From Lysobacter sp. (GTDB lineage: Bacteria > Pseudomonadota > Gammaproteobacteria > Xanthomonadales > Xanthomonadaceae), in NCBI GenBank assembly GCA_011526085.1, contig WYBC01000039.1, positions 62,001-126,000 of the forward strand: DNA of 64,000 nt, given 5' to 3'. The translations under genes and the position numbers were made by a program. The first letter of the stretch is position 1, and every line of letters begins with the position of its first letter. The notes beneath the pieces are model-generated. The model made no database searches, had not been told where the DNA came from, and worked only from the letters and a program-made list of their open reading frames with translations. Positions 24,606 through 33,264 of the stretch are shown piece after piece.

Positions 24606-26273
24606 ATGTCCAGTGTCACCGCAACCCCCGCCGCACCCGCATCCGGTGCGCTCACCCAGGGCCACAAGAAGGTCATCTTCGCGTCGAGTCTCGGCACCGT
24701 CTTCGAGTGGTACGACTTCTACCTCTACGGGTCGCTGGCCGCGATCATCGCCAAGCAGTTCTTCAGCGGCCTCAACGAAACCTCGGCCTTCATCTTCGCG
24801 CTGCTGGCCTTCGCCGCCGGTTTCGCGGTGCGGCCGTTCGGCGCGATCGTGTTCGGCCGTCTCGGCGACATGGTCGGCCGCAAGTACACCTTCCTCGTCA
24901 CCATCGTGATCATGGGCCTGTCGACGTTCCTGGTCGGCATCCTGCCCAACTACGCCAGCATCGGTTTCGCCGCGCCGGCCATCCTGATCGCGTTGCGATT
25001 GCTGCAGGGCCTCGCGCTCGGCGGCGAGTACGGCGGTGCCGCCACCTACGTGGCCGAACACGCGCCGCACGGCAAGCGCGGTCTGTACACCAGCTTCATC
25101 CAGACCACGGCGACGATCGGCCTGTTCCTGTCGCTGCTGGTGATCCTCGGCGTGCGCACCTATCTGGGCACCGAGGAATTCGAAGCCTGGGGCTGGCGCA
25201 TCCCGTTCCTGCTGTCGATCATCCTGCTCGGCGTGTCGGTGTGGATCCGCATGCAGCTGCACGAATCGCCGCTGTTCCAGCAGATGAAGTCGGAAGGCAA
25301 GCAGTCGAAGGCGCCGATCACCGAAAGCTTCTTCAGCAAGAACGGCCGCATCGTGCTGCTGGCCCTGTTCGGCGCGACCGCCGGCCAGGCGGTGGTGTGG
25401 TACGCGGGCCAGTTCTACGCGATGTACTTCCTCACCCAGTCGCTCAAGGTCGACGCCACCACCACGTGGCTGCTGATCGCCGCAGCGCTGCTGCTGGGCA
25501 CGCCGTTCTTCATCGTGTTCGGCTGGCTGTCGGACAAGATCGGCCGCAAGAAGATCATCATGGTCGGCTGCCTGATCGCCGCGCTCACCTACTTCCCGCT
25601 GTTCAAGGCGCTGACCCACTACGCCAATCCGGCGATCGACGAAGCCCGCGCGCGCGCGCCAGCCGTGGTCGTCGCCGACCCGGACACCTGTTCGTTCCAG
25701 TTCGATCCGGTGGGCAAGAAGGTCTTCAGCAACTCCTGCGACATCGCGACCGCGGCGCTGGCCAAGGCCGGCATCCCGTACACCATCCAGTCGGCGCCGG
25801 CGGGCACGCTGGCGCAGGTGAAGATCGGCGAGACCGCGGTCGACGCCTACGAAGGCGCGGGCCTGAGCAAGGACGACGGCAAGGCGAAGGGCGACGCCTT
25901 CACCGGTGCGCTGAAGGGCGCGCTCACCGCCGCGGGCTATCCCGAGAAGGCGGACCCGGCGCGCGTCAACAAGCCGATGGTACTGCTGATCCTCACCGTC
26001 CTGGTGATCTACGTGACGATGGTCTACGGCCCGATCGCGGCATGGCTGGTCGAACTGTTCCCGACCCGCATCCGCTACACCTCGATGAGTCTGCCGTACC
26101 ACATCGGCAACGGCTGGTTCGGCGGCTTCCTGCCGACGATCTCCTTCGCCCTCGTCGCCGGCAGCGGCAACATGTACCAGGGCCTGTGGTATCCGATCGT
26201 GATCGCGTCGATGACCTTCGTGATCGGCTCGCTGTTCCTGCGCGAGACCAAGGACGTGGACATCACCCAGTAG
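24606..26273 (+). CDS. MHS-family MFS transporter with large periplasmic insert
   Basis: This 555-residue, 12-helix transporter is of the metabolite:H+ symporter group (FASSLGTVFEWYDFYLYGSLA, GRLGDMVGRKYTFL, LALGGEYGGAATYVAEHAP). A ~117-residue insert (about residues 338-455, between helices 9 and 10 on the periplasmic side) contains two cysteines (DTCSF, NSCDI) and a helical tail. Most MHS proteins are about 430 residues, so the insert is unusual. Next to acs and a DcaP porin it probably imports a small carboxylate such as acetate or a dicarboxylate. The start is at 24606, with GAGGGA upstream. The stop TAG is supplied by a REP element. Confidence 0.85.
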   Translation: MSSVTATPAAPASGALTQGHKKVIFASSLGTVFEWYDFYLYGSLAAIIAKQFFSGLNETSAFIFALLAFAAGFAVRPFGAIVFGRLGDMVGRKYTFLVTIVIMGLSTFLVGILPNYASIGFAAPAILIALRLLQGLALGGEYGGAATYVAEHAPHGKRGLYTSFIQTTATIGLFLSLLVILGVRTYLGTEEFEAWGWRIPFLLSIILLGVSVWIRMQLHESPLFQQMKSEGKQSKAPITESFFSKNGRIVLLALFGATAGQAVVWYAGQFYAMYFLTQSLKVDATTTWLLIAAALLLGTPFFIVFGWLSDKIGRKKIIMVGCLIAALTYFPLFKALTHYANPAIDEARARAPAVVVADPDTCSFQFDPVGKKVFSNSCDIATAALAKAGIPYTIQSAPAGTLAQVKIGETAVDAYEGAGLSKDDGKAKGDAFTGALKGALTAAGYPEKADPARVNKPMVLLILTVLVIYVTMVYGPIAAWLVELFPTRIRYTSMSLPYHIGNGWFGGFLPTISFALVAGSGNMYQGLWYPIVIASMTFVIGSLFLRETKDVDITQ

Positions 26274-26293
26274 GAGGGCCTACAGGCCCGAGC
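26270..26293. repeat. Single GTAG-type REP element overlapping the transporter stop codon
   Basis: This 24-base element, GTAG followed by a GGGCCT-AC-AGGCCC hairpin, matches the pair at 31293-31372 with one mismatch. Its TAG (26271-26273) is the stop codon of the MHS transporter gene, so insertion of the element fixed the present C-terminus. Confidence 0.85.
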
Positions 26294-26343
26294 TCTTCGG
26301 CCAGGTCCAAGCGCGGATCATGCGCGCTCGTACCAGGAGCAAC

Positions 26344-26378
26344 AAAAAACGACGCCGGCGAAAGCCGGCGTTGTTTTT
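26344..26378. terminator. Bidirectional terminator between convergent genes
   Basis: The stem ACGCCGGC / GCCGGCGT with a GAAA loop is flanked by A6 on the left and T5 on the right, so it can work on both strands. It serves the transporter (stop 26273) and the SnoaL-like gene (stop 26388). Confidence 0.88.
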
Positions 26379-26387
26379 CGGGTCGGG

Positions 26388-26795
26388 TCATGCGGCGGGA
26401 TCGATCACGGCCGTGCCCCATGGGTTGTCCACCACGATCATCCACTTGCCGTCCGGAAACCTGCGAAGCACATCCGACGAGCGGCCTTCCATTCGGACGG
26501 TCTTCATGTGGATGTCCGCGTCTTCCGGGGCGGGCGCGGTCATCGTCCATGCGCCGTGATACAGCGCCGTGTCGCCGATTTCGAAGACGCACGCCGTTGC
26601 AGTGACGAGCGTCGGTTGCATCGCCAGCATGCCGTCGAGGGCCTCACGGATGGCCGATCGGTCGCGCAGCGTTTGCCCGGGTTCGGCGACGAACACGGCA
26701 TCGGGGGCGTAACAATCGAGGGCGGCATCGAGATCGCCGCGGTTCATCGCCGCCACGAAGGTGCGGACGGTGGCGGAAGGGGAGTGCTGGGACAT
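26388..26795 (-). CDS. SnoaL/NTF2-like domain protein
   Basis: This 135-residue protein has the cone-shaped NTF2-like fold pattern: an N-terminal helix VRTFVAAMNRGDLDAALDCYAPDAVFV, then RDRSAIREALDGML and a final VLRRFPDGKWMIVVDNPWG strand. Such proteins bind or turn over small molecules, and some are stand-alone adaptors. No catalytic pair can be assigned with confidence. The start at 26795 (MSQHSP) is taken because a GGAG lies ahead and the upstream codons look random. It stands alone between a terminator and the tat operon. Confidence 0.75.
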   Translation of the reverse strand: MSQHSPSATVRTFVAAMNRGDLDAALDCYAPDAVFVAEPGQTLRDRSAIREALDGMLAMQPTLVTATACVFEIGDTALYHGAWTMTAPAPEDADIHMKTVRMEGRSSDVLRRFPDGKWMIVVDNPWGTAVIDPAA

Positions 26796-26874
26796 GGGAG
26801 GGCTCCGGCGCGGAAAGGAGACCCATTGCACCGGATGTCGTCGACGGCGCGTGTCAGCAGTGCTGCGGCGCCCG

Positions 26875-27618
26875 TCAATCTTCCGCGGGTTTCCGCGCCA
26901 CCAGCTTCGCCGCGAGGATGCCCGCCTCGTACAGCAGGCACATCGGGATCGCCAGCAGCAGCTGCGAGATCACGTCCGGCGGGGTGATCACCGCGGCGAC
27001 GATGAAGATGCCGACGATGGCGTAGCCGCGCCATTCCGACAGCTGCTTGGGCGTCACCCAGCCCAGCATCACCAGGATGACCAGCGCCACCGGCAGTTCG
27101 AAGCTGATGCCGAAGGCGAGGAAGATCACCAGCACGAAATCGAGGTAGGCGTTGATGTCGGTCATCATCGCCACGCCATCGGGCGTGACCTTGGCCAGGA
27201 ATCCGAACACCGACGGCAGCACCACGAAGAACGCGAACGCGCAGCCGCTGTAGAACAGCACCAGTGCCGAAGCCAGCAGCGGCAGTGCGAGGCGTTTCTC
27301 GCGCCGGTACAGGCCGGGGGCGACGAAGGCCCAGGCCTGGTAGAGCAGCCACGGCATGGTCGCGAAGATCGCGACGAAGAACGCGAGTTTCAGCGGGGTG
27401 AAGAACGGCGAGGCCACTTCCACCGCGATCAGCTGGCCGCCCTTGGGCAGCTTGTCCAGCAGCGGCTGAGCGAACCAGCCGTAGACCTTGTTCGCGAACG
27501 GCAGCAGGCCGAGGAACACCACCAGCAGGCCGGCGACGCCGCGGATCAGGCGTGCGCGCAGTTCGATGAGATGACCGATAAGCGTACCGTCGACGGAATC
27601 GGGATCAACCACGGTCAT
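26875..27618 (-). CDS. tatC: Sec-independent protein translocase TatC
   Basis: This 247-residue inner-membrane protein has six helices and is the receptor that recognises twin-arginine signal peptides. It has IGHLIELRARLIRG near the start, the FFTPLKLAFFVAIFATMPWLLYQAWAFVAPGLYRREKR stretch, and FGISFELPVALVILVMLGWVTP. The start at 27618 (MTVVDPDSVDG) gives the normal N-terminus and overlaps the end of tatB by 14 bases, in another frame. It is the last gene of tatA-tatB-tatC. At least one Tat-type substrate (the 12503 gene) is present nearby. Confidence 0.96.
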   Translation of the reverse strand: MTVVDPDSVDGTLIGHLIELRARLIRGVAGLLVVFLGLLPFANKVYGWFAQPLLDKLPKGGQLIAVEVASPFFTPLKLAFFVAIFATMPWLLYQAWAFVAPGLYRREKRLALPLLASALVLFYSGCAFAFFVVLPSVFGFLAKVTPDGVAMMTDINAYLDFVLVIFLAFGISFELPVALVILVMLGWVTPKQLSEWRGYAIVGIFIVAAVITPPDVISQLLLAIPMCLLYEAGILAAKLVARKPAED

Positions 27619-28060
27619 CGCGGGTCTCATGGGTGGGAAGCGATGCGTTTGCAGTCGTACCGGCGGGCAACGGCAAATCGTCGGTCGATGCGTATTCCAG
27701 CAGGTCCACGGGGCTGGACTCCGGCTCGCCCGACACCGCCGGCCTGTCGCCGGCATCGAGGCCGATGTCGCCGCGGATCGCGTCGAACTCGCGCCGGGCC
27801 TCGATCCTGGCGTTGCGGATGCCGTCGCCGATCTCCGCGTCGATGTCGGCGACCGCGCGACGGGTGTCCTGCAGGCTGCGCTTCAGTTCCTCGGCGGCCA
27901 GCTCGCGTTCCAGTTCGCTCTTGACCGAATACCACTGCGCCCGTGCCCGCCGCACCCACAGTCCGGCGAAGCGCGCGGCCTTGGGCAGGCGTTCGGGACC
28001 GAGCACGATCACCGCGATCACGCCGATGATCAGCAATTCCCAGCCGTCGATGCCGAACAT
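27605..28060 (-). CDS. tatB: Sec-independent protein translocase TatB
   Basis: This 151-residue protein starts MFGIDGWELLIIGVIAVIVLGPERLP, the TatB membrane anchor, followed by an amphipathic helix (ARFAGLWVRRARAQWYSVKSELERE) and a variable acidic tail. It works with TatC in the substrate-receptor complex. The gap to tatA is 21 bases, and it overlaps tatC by 14 bases, in another frame. Confidence 0.94.
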   Translation of the reverse strand: MFGIDGWELLIIGVIAVIVLGPERLPKAARFAGLWVRRARAQWYSVKSELERELAAEELKRSLQDTRRAVADIDAEIGDGIRNARIEARREFDAIRGDIGLDAGDRPAVSGEPESSPVDLLEYASTDDLPLPAGTTANASLPTHETRDDRG

Positions 28061-28081
28061 GTGGTCGCCGCCCGCGGCGGC

Positions 28082-28306
28082 TCAGCGCGCGACGTTGTCG
28101 TCGTTGCGCTGCGACTCGGACGACGCATCGCGCTTCGACTGGTCGCTCAGCTGCGCGGGCTTCTCGTCCTCTTCGCGCATGCCCTTCTTGAACTCGTTGA
28201 CCGCTTTGCCGATGTCCTTGGCGCCGCTGGTCAGGCGCTTGGTGCCGAACACCAAGAGAACGATGACCAGCACGATGATCCAGTGGGTGATGCTCCAACT
28301 GCCCAT
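28082..28306 (-). CDS. tatA: Sec-independent protein translocase TatA
   Basis: This 74-residue protein, [25 protein letters not shown], has a short membrane helix and then the amphipathic [19 protein letters not shown] helix of TatA, which polymerises to form the transport pore. The ATG at 28306 is the standard start; the longer upstream reading (17 codons) is not homologous-looking. It is first gene of the tat operon, and its promoter lies before 28410. Confidence 0.93.
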   Translation of the reverse strand: MGSWSITHWIIVLVIVLLVFGTKRLTSGAKDIGKAVNEFKKGMREEDEKPAQLSDQSKRDASSESQRNDDNVAR

Positions 28307-28409
28307 GGCGTTTGCTCGGTGTGTGTAGAGGCGCTCAGGATACCGCAGACGCGACACCCGGGCCCGGACCCCGGTTCAGGAACCGCGATCGCCGCGCGTT
28401 CGGCGATCG

Positions 28410-29258
28410 TCAGGGCGTGCCGGGCAGCGGCTCCACCTTGGCCGGATTCTCGACCGGTTCGAACGGCTGCGGTTGGGGTTGCACCTGCGGCTGCGCGGGT
28501 GCGGGCGTCGTTTCGCCGGTGGCGACCGTCGGCACCGGGGCCGGCGCGGGCGTGTCCTGGCGCGCGGCGCGCGCGGTGTCGCTGGCCCGGATCAGGCGTT
28601 CGCGCACGCCGGCGACGGCCGGCGACGGGACCTGCGGCACGCGATCCTCGAAGATCATGCGTGGCGTGGTGTCCTGGCCGTAGACGGATTCGTTGGCCGC
28701 GTCGTCGATCGACAGCACCGCGCCGTCGAGAGCGACGCCGGCGAACAGGCCGCGGGCGCGCGACCAGGACCAGATTTCGGCCTTCATCTGGCCGTCGGTG
28801 GCGGCGGCGGCGTTGCGGCCCATCGGCCCGGCGGCGACGCCGGCATCGGCGCCGAGGGTGAACTTGCCGTTGACGATGGAATCGAGCCCGCGTTCGCTGC
28901 GGAACACCAGCACCACGTCGGCGGACTGCACGCCCACCTGCAGGCCCACGCTGCCGCCGGTGAGTTTGACGAAGCTCGGGTTCGACCAGCCGCCGTCGGC
29001 GGTGCGCACCGACATCACGCCGTGGCCGCGGCGGCCGCCGAGCACGAGGCCGGCCTTGATGGTGTCGGGAACGATCACGATCGCCTTGGCTTCGTCGAGC
29101 AGCTTGTCCGGAATGCCCGACTCGGGGATCGCCTGGATCTCGTTGAGCACGCGCACGGCGTTGTCGGCCTGGGCATCCTCGCGGGGGCCGGCGTGCGCGG
29201 GGGCGGCCAGGGCGAGCGAAAGGGCGAGGGACAGGGCGGCGATACGCGTGTGCGGCAT
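28410..29258 (-). CDS. YSC84/SYLF-domain exported protein
   Basis: This 282-residue protein has a signal peptide (IAALSLALSLALAAPAHAG). The SYLF/Ysc84 lipid-binding domain (about 30-200) shows LLDEAKAIVIVPDTIKAGLVLGGRRGHGVMSVR and GLFAGVALDGAVLSID. The tail is rich in proline and glutamine (PAQPQVQPQPQPFEP). The domain binds phosphoinositides in eukaryotes; in bacteria it is probably a periplasmic lipid-associated protein. The start at 29258 has a GGAG-type site 11 bases upstream. It is divergent from hemH, with 154 bases between. Confidence 0.88.
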   Translation of the reverse strand: MPHTRIAALSLALSLALAAPAHAGPREDAQADNAVRVLNEIQAIPESGIPDKLLDEAKAIVIVPDTIKAGLVLGGRRGHGVMSVRTADGGWSNPSFVKLTGGSVGLQVGVQSADVVLVFRSERGLDSIVNGKFTLGADAGVAAGPMGRNAAAATDGQMKAEIWSWSRARGLFAGVALDGAVLSIDDAANESVYGQDTTPRMIFEDRVPQVPSPAVAGVRERLIRASDTARAARQDTPAPAPVPTVATGETTPAPAQPQVQPQPQPFEPVENPAKVEPLPGTP

Positions 29259-29412
29259 GGGGGAGGCGTCTCCAGCGGGGTTGCGGCCGAGCGTAGTGCG
29301 CGCGCCATGAACCGTGGCAGTACGCACCGTGGCGGCACTCATCGCGGTCGCAGGGACTGGCGAATGCCGCCCGCGAAGCCGCGCTGACGACCGCGGGCGC
29401 AACTGTCATCCT

Positions 29413-30423
29413 ATGCGCATGACCCCCACGACGCCCGCTTCCGTGCCCGACACCGCCGTCCTGCTGGTGAACCTCGGTACCCCCGATGCGCCCACCCCGC
29501 CCGCCGTACGCCGTTATCTGGCGGAATTCCTCCACGACCATCGCGTGGTGGCGCTCAGCCGCTGGCTGTGGTGCCCGATCCTGCACTTCATCATCCTGCC
29601 GCTGCGCGGGCCGAAGGTGGCGAAGAAATACGCGCAGATCTGGATGGAGGGCGGCTCGCCGCTGGCGGTGCATACCCGCGATCTCGCCGCGGCCATGCAG
29701 GACCGTCTGCCCGGACTGCGGGTCGCGTGGGCGATGCGGTACGGCCATCCGTCGATGGCCGGCGCCGTGGCCGCGCTGCGCGCCGACGGCGTGCGCCGGA
29801 TCGTGCTGTTGCCGCTGTATCCGCAGTATTCGACCACGACCACCGCGTCGGTCACCGATGTCGCCGAGCGTCTGGCGCGCGAGGCCGGCGATGCGCTGCG
29901 CATCGACACCATCGCCGACTACCACCTCGATCCGGCGTGGATCGCGGCGGTCGCCGGTTCGATCCGCGCCCACTGGGCGCAACACGGTCGCGGCGAACGC
30001 CTGCTGTTCTCGTTCCACGGCATTCCGCAGCGCCTCGTCGACGCCGGCGACCCGTACCGGGCGCAATCGCAGGCCAGCGTCGACGCCATCGTCGCCGCGC
30101 TCGCCGACGCGCCCGGTTTCGAACCGGCGCAGGCGATGCTGACCTTCCAGTCGCGCTTCGGTCGCGAGCCGTGGCTGCAGCCGTACACCGACAAGACCCT
30201 GGAAGCGCTGGCCGCGCAGGGCGTGAAGCGGATCGACATCGTCTGCCCGGGGTTCGCGGTGGACTGCCTCGAAACGCTGGAGGAGATCACGGTGGAGAAC
30301 GACGCGCTGTTCCGCGCCGCCGGCGGCGACGCGCTGCGCTACATCCCCTGCCTCAACGCCGCGCCCGCGCATGCCGATGCGCTGGCCGCGCTCGCCCGGC
30401 GCAGGGTCGAGGAGAACCGCTGA
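29413..30423 (+). CDS. hemH: Ferrochelatase
   Basis: This 336-residue enzyme inserts Fe(II) into protoporphyrin IX, the last step of protoheme synthesis. The conserved segments are VLLVNLGTPDAPTP at the start, LPLYPQYSTTTTAS, the catalytic-histidine segment LLFSFHGIPQR, and TFQSRFGREPWLQPYTD with the VCPGFAVDCLETLEE region. The ATG at 29413 (or 29419) begins this homologous part; the longer frame upstream is an artefact. Its stop codon shares one base with the next gene (TGATG), so the two are co-translated. Confidence 0.95.
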   Translation: MRMTPTTPASVPDTAVLLVNLGTPDAPTPPAVRRYLAEFLHDHRVVALSRWLWCPILHFIILPLRGPKVAKKYAQIWMEGGSPLAVHTRDLAAAMQDRLPGLRVAWAMRYGHPSMAGAVAALRADGVRRIVLLPLYPQYSTTTTASVTDVAERLAREAGDALRIDTIADYHLDPAWIAAVAGSIRAHWAQHGRGERLLFSFHGIPQRLVDAGDPYRAQSQASVDAIVAALADAPGFEPAQAMLTFQSRFGREPWLQPYTDKTLEALAAQGVKRIDIVCPGFAVDCLETLEEITVENDALFRAAGGDALRYIPCLNAAPAHADALAALARRRVEENR

Positions 30424-31259
30424 TGCGCGAGATCTTCATCGACAGCGCGCGCGGCCGCTTCGCCGCGTTGCGCAACGACCGCACGCATGCGCCGAAACTG
30501 CTGGCGATGCACGGCTGGCTGGACAACGCGGCCAGCTTCCGGCCGATGGCGCCATGGCTCGCGCACTACGACCTCGTCGCGCTGGACATGCCCGGCCACG
30601 GCCGCAGCTTCCATTACCCGGACGATGCCGAGTACAGCATGTTCAGCACCATCCTCGATCTGCTCGCGGCCGCCGACGCGCTGGGCTGGCCCCGGTTCGC
30701 CGTGCTCGGGCATTCGATGGGCGGCGCCATCGCCAGCATGCTCGCCGCGGCCGCGCCGGAACGCATCGAACGCCTGTTCCTGATCGAAGCGCTGGGCCCG
30801 CTGGCCGCGCCGGAGGACACCACCGCGTCGCGCCTGCGCGATTCGGTGACCCAGCGCCGCGCGCTGGACGGCAAGCGCAAGCGCGTCTTCAGCGACCCGC
30901 AGGTCGCGGTGCAGGCGCGCATGCAGACCAGCATCACCGCACTGGATGAAGGGTCGTCGCGGTTGCTGGTGGAGCGCGGCATCCGCGCGGTCGAAGGCGG
31001 CTACGAGTGGAGCAGCGATGCGCGGCTGACGCTGCCGACCGCGGTGCGCATGAGCGAGACCCAGATCCGCGATTGCCTGCGCGCCATCGCCTGTCCGACG
31101 ACGCTGCTGGTCGCGGACCCGCCACCGCCGTATTTCACGCCCGCGCTGCGCGACGCGCGCGTCGCCTGCGTGCGCGACATCCGCTGCGTGTCGATGCCCG
31201 GCAGCCATCATCTGCACATGACCCATCCGGCCGAAGCGGTCGCGGTGCTGGGGCTGTGA
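30423..31259 (+). CDS. Alpha/beta-hydrolase
   Basis: This 278-residue hydrolase has HGWLDNAASFRPMAPWL as the oxyanion region and the nucleophile elbow GHSMGGA. A catalytic histidine lies near the end (GSHHLHMTHP), with an aspartate between them (LLVADPP). The substrate is unknown; the overlap with hemH (1 base at 30423) indicates co-expression. It resembles the MhpC-type esterase/epoxide-hydrolase group by spacing. The GTAG repeat pair follows its stop by about 30 bases. Confidence 0.85.
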   Translation: MREIFIDSARGRFAALRNDRTHAPKLLAMHGWLDNAASFRPMAPWLAHYDLVALDMPGHGRSFHYPDDAEYSMFSTILDLLAAADALGWPRFAVLGHSMGGAIASMLAAAAPERIERLFLIEALGPLAAPEDTTASRLRDSVTQRRALDGKRKRVFSDPQVAVQARMQTSITALDEGSSRLLVERGIRAVEGGYEWSSDARLTLPTAVRMSETQIRDCLRAIACPTTLLVADPPPPYFTPALRDARVACVRDIRCVSMPGSHHLHMTHPAEAVAVLGL

Positions 31260-31292
31260 TCGGGTTTGCCGCGCCGATGTCGCGTATCGCAC

Positions 31293-31372
31293 GTAGGAGG
31301 GCCTTCAGGCCCGAGCCTTTTCCGAACGATCGCCGCGATTACTGGAAAGCTCGGGCCTGAAGGCCCTCCTAC
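31293..31372. repeat. Head-to-head pair of GTAG-type REP elements
   Basis: Two perfect 24-base inverted copies, 31293-31316 and 31349-31372, each begin with GTAGGAG and contain GGGCCT-TC-AGGCCC. The pair lies between the convergent alpha/beta-hydrolase and YgjP-type genes and may form a large cruciform that stops transcription. The unit differs by a single base from the element at 26270-26293. Confidence 0.92.
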
Positions 31373-31405
31373 AGTGCCTGCATCACGCAGACCATCTACG
31401 CCGGT

Positions 31406-32194
31406 TCAGCGCAGCAGCGCCTGCAGCGTCGCCTTCAGGCGGCGGCCTTCGTCCTTGAAATAATCGCGCTGGTCGCGCCATTCGGGAAAGCGCGCGTCCA
31501 CTTCGCGCCAATAGGCGGGCGAATGATCGTGGTGGATGAGGTGGCACAGCTCGTGCACCAGCACGTATTCGAACGCCGGCGGCGGCGCCAGCACCAGCGA
31601 CAGATCCAGGGCGACGGTGCCGTCAGGCGCCAGCGAGCCCCACTGCGAACTCATCACCTTCAACTGCACGCGGCGCGGCGCGCGCGGCAGCGACGGCAGG
31701 TAGCGCGGCATCCAGCGACCGATGTCGGCGCGGGCTTCGGCTTCGTAGAAATCGCGCAGCGCGCGGCGCAGCGCCGCGTCGCCGGCGCGGGCGGTGGTCA
31801 TGAACACCAGCGCGTCGTCGTCGTCGCGCTGCAGCGCGGTGAAGCGCCCGCGTTCCCAGCGCAGCGGCACCGCGGCGCCGCGCAGCGGCAGCGTGGCGGT
31901 GTCGTCGCGGCGCAGCGCGATATCGTCGATGTCGACCAGCCGGGTGAGCTGCGCGTGCAGCCAGCCGCGATGTTCGGCGAGGAAGCGATCGCCGGCGACG
32001 AGGCTGGCGCGCTCCGGCAGGGTGAGCCGCACGCCGCGTTCGCTGACCGAAAGTTTGATGCGGTGCGCGCGCGGGTCGCGCACGCGCAGGACTTCGACAT
32101 CGCGACCGTCGTCGAGGCGGAGGGGGACGCGGTCGCGCTGTTGCGCACGGGGAGAGGGCGCGACGGGTGTGCGCAGACGGAAACGGAAAGGCAT
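31406..32194 (-). CDS. YgjP-type zinc metallopeptidase-like protein
   Basis: This 262-residue protein has HELCH at residues 214-218 (HExxH zinc motif), followed by HSPAYWREV, the pattern of the YgjP/DUF45 group. The N-terminal half includes a beta-rich domain (VEVLRVRDPRAHRIKLSVSERGVRLTLP). Peptidase activity is predicted but not shown for the group. The ATG at 32194 is the natural start, and a shorter frame inside gives no homology. It stands alone, with rdgC 82 bases upstream on the same strand. Confidence 0.85.
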   Translation of the reverse strand: MPFRFRLRTPVAPSPRAQQRDRVPLRLDDGRDVEVLRVRDPRAHRIKLSVSERGVRLTLPERASLVAGDRFLAEHRGWLHAQLTRLVDIDDIALRRDDTATLPLRGAAVPLRWERGRFTALQRDDDDALVFMTTARAGDAALRRALRDFYEAEARADIGRWMPRYLPSLPRAPRRVQLKVMSSQWGSLAPDGTVALDLSLVLAPPPAFEYVLVHELCHLIHHDHSPAYWREVDARFPEWRDQRDYFKDEGRRLKATLQALLR

Positions 32195-32276
32195 GCGTCA
32201 TGCTAACCGTTGCGACGGGTGCGGGGAAAGCGCGGCCGTCCGCGCGCGCGTTCCCGGGCGGCCCGGGAACGGCGGT

Positions 32277-33182
32277 TCACTCCGCCTTCGACAACTTCAG
32301 CGCGGGTTCGAGGGTCAGGAACAGGCGGCGCACTTCGCCGCTGAACAGCGCGAACCGTGCGTCGAGTTCCGCGCGCAGATCGTCGCGCTCGGTGGATTCG
32401 AGCTGATCCACGGCGCCGTCGAGGAATTTCAGCTTGCGGATCACCAGATCCTCGCCGAGCACGAAACTGAGATGATCGTCGAGCGTGAGCGCCAGGCGCG
32501 TGACCTGCTTGCCGGCTTCCAGATGCTTGGCGATTTCGTCGCTCTGCAGTTCCTGATGCTGGCATTTCACCACCGCGCCGTGGTCGGTGGGATCGCGCAG
32601 TTCGCATTCGTCGCCCAGCGAGAGGCCATGGGGCAGGGTGTCGCCGGCGATCCAGCCGGTGAGGATCGAGCGCGGCGCGACTTCCGCGTTCAGCGGCAGC
32701 GCCGGGAAGCTGCCCAGCGCGTGACGCACGTCGGACACCACCGCTTCGCCGCTCTTGCGCGAGGAGGTATCGATGGCGATGAAGCCGTTGCGGCAGTCGA
32801 TCAGCGCGTCGGTGCGGCCGGGCTTCACGAACGCGCGCGGCAGCAGTTCGTGCACCAGATCTTCCTTCAGCCGCTTGCGCGCGCGGCCGCCGAGCTTGCG
32901 GCCTTCCTTCTCCTCGATCTCGGCGAGTTTCTTCTGCAGCATGTCGTTGACCACCGAGCCGGGCAGGATCTTGTCCTCGCTGCCGGTGGCGACCCAGATC
33001 GCGTCGTCGATGCGGCGCGACAGCGCTTCGCCCTCGCCGCGCCCGAACGGCGAGACGAAGCCGCGCGAGGACAGTTCCAGCGCGCCGACCGGCTTGAGCA
33101 GGCATTCGGCCAGGCCGGTGTCGAGGTCGTCGAAGTTCAGGGACGCGGGGAAACGGAAGAGCGTGAGGTTTCTGAAGAACAT
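32277..33182 (-). CDS. rdgC: Recombination-associated protein RdgC
   Basis: This 301-residue DNA-binding ring protein restrains RecA. It begins MFFRNLTLFRFPASLNF and contains DDHLSFVLGEDLVIRKLKFLD near the C-terminus, with the length typical of RdgC. The start at 33182 gives the canonical N-terminus, and 47 upstream codons of the open frame are spurious. ttcA lies 82 bases upstream on the same strand, and the two may share a transcript. Confidence 0.94.
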   Translation of the reverse strand: MFFRNLTLFRFPASLNFDDLDTGLAECLLKPVGALELSSRGFVSPFGRGEGEALSRRIDDAIWVATGSEDKILPGSVVNDMLQKKLAEIEEKEGRKLGGRARKRLKEDLVHELLPRAFVKPGRTDALIDCRNGFIAIDTSSRKSGEAVVSDVRHALGSFPALPLNAEVAPRSILTGWIAGDTLPHGLSLGDECELRDPTDHGAVVKCQHQELQSDEIAKHLEAGKQVTRLALTLDDHLSFVLGEDLVIRKLKFLDGAVDQLESTERDDLRAELDARFALFSGEVRRLFLTLEPALKLSKAE

Positions 33183-33264
33183 GGGTCGTCCGGAAAGAGG
33201 GTGACGCCATCGCCCCTGTACCGACAGTGCCGATCGACGGGGGCGATGGATGGATGTCGAAACG

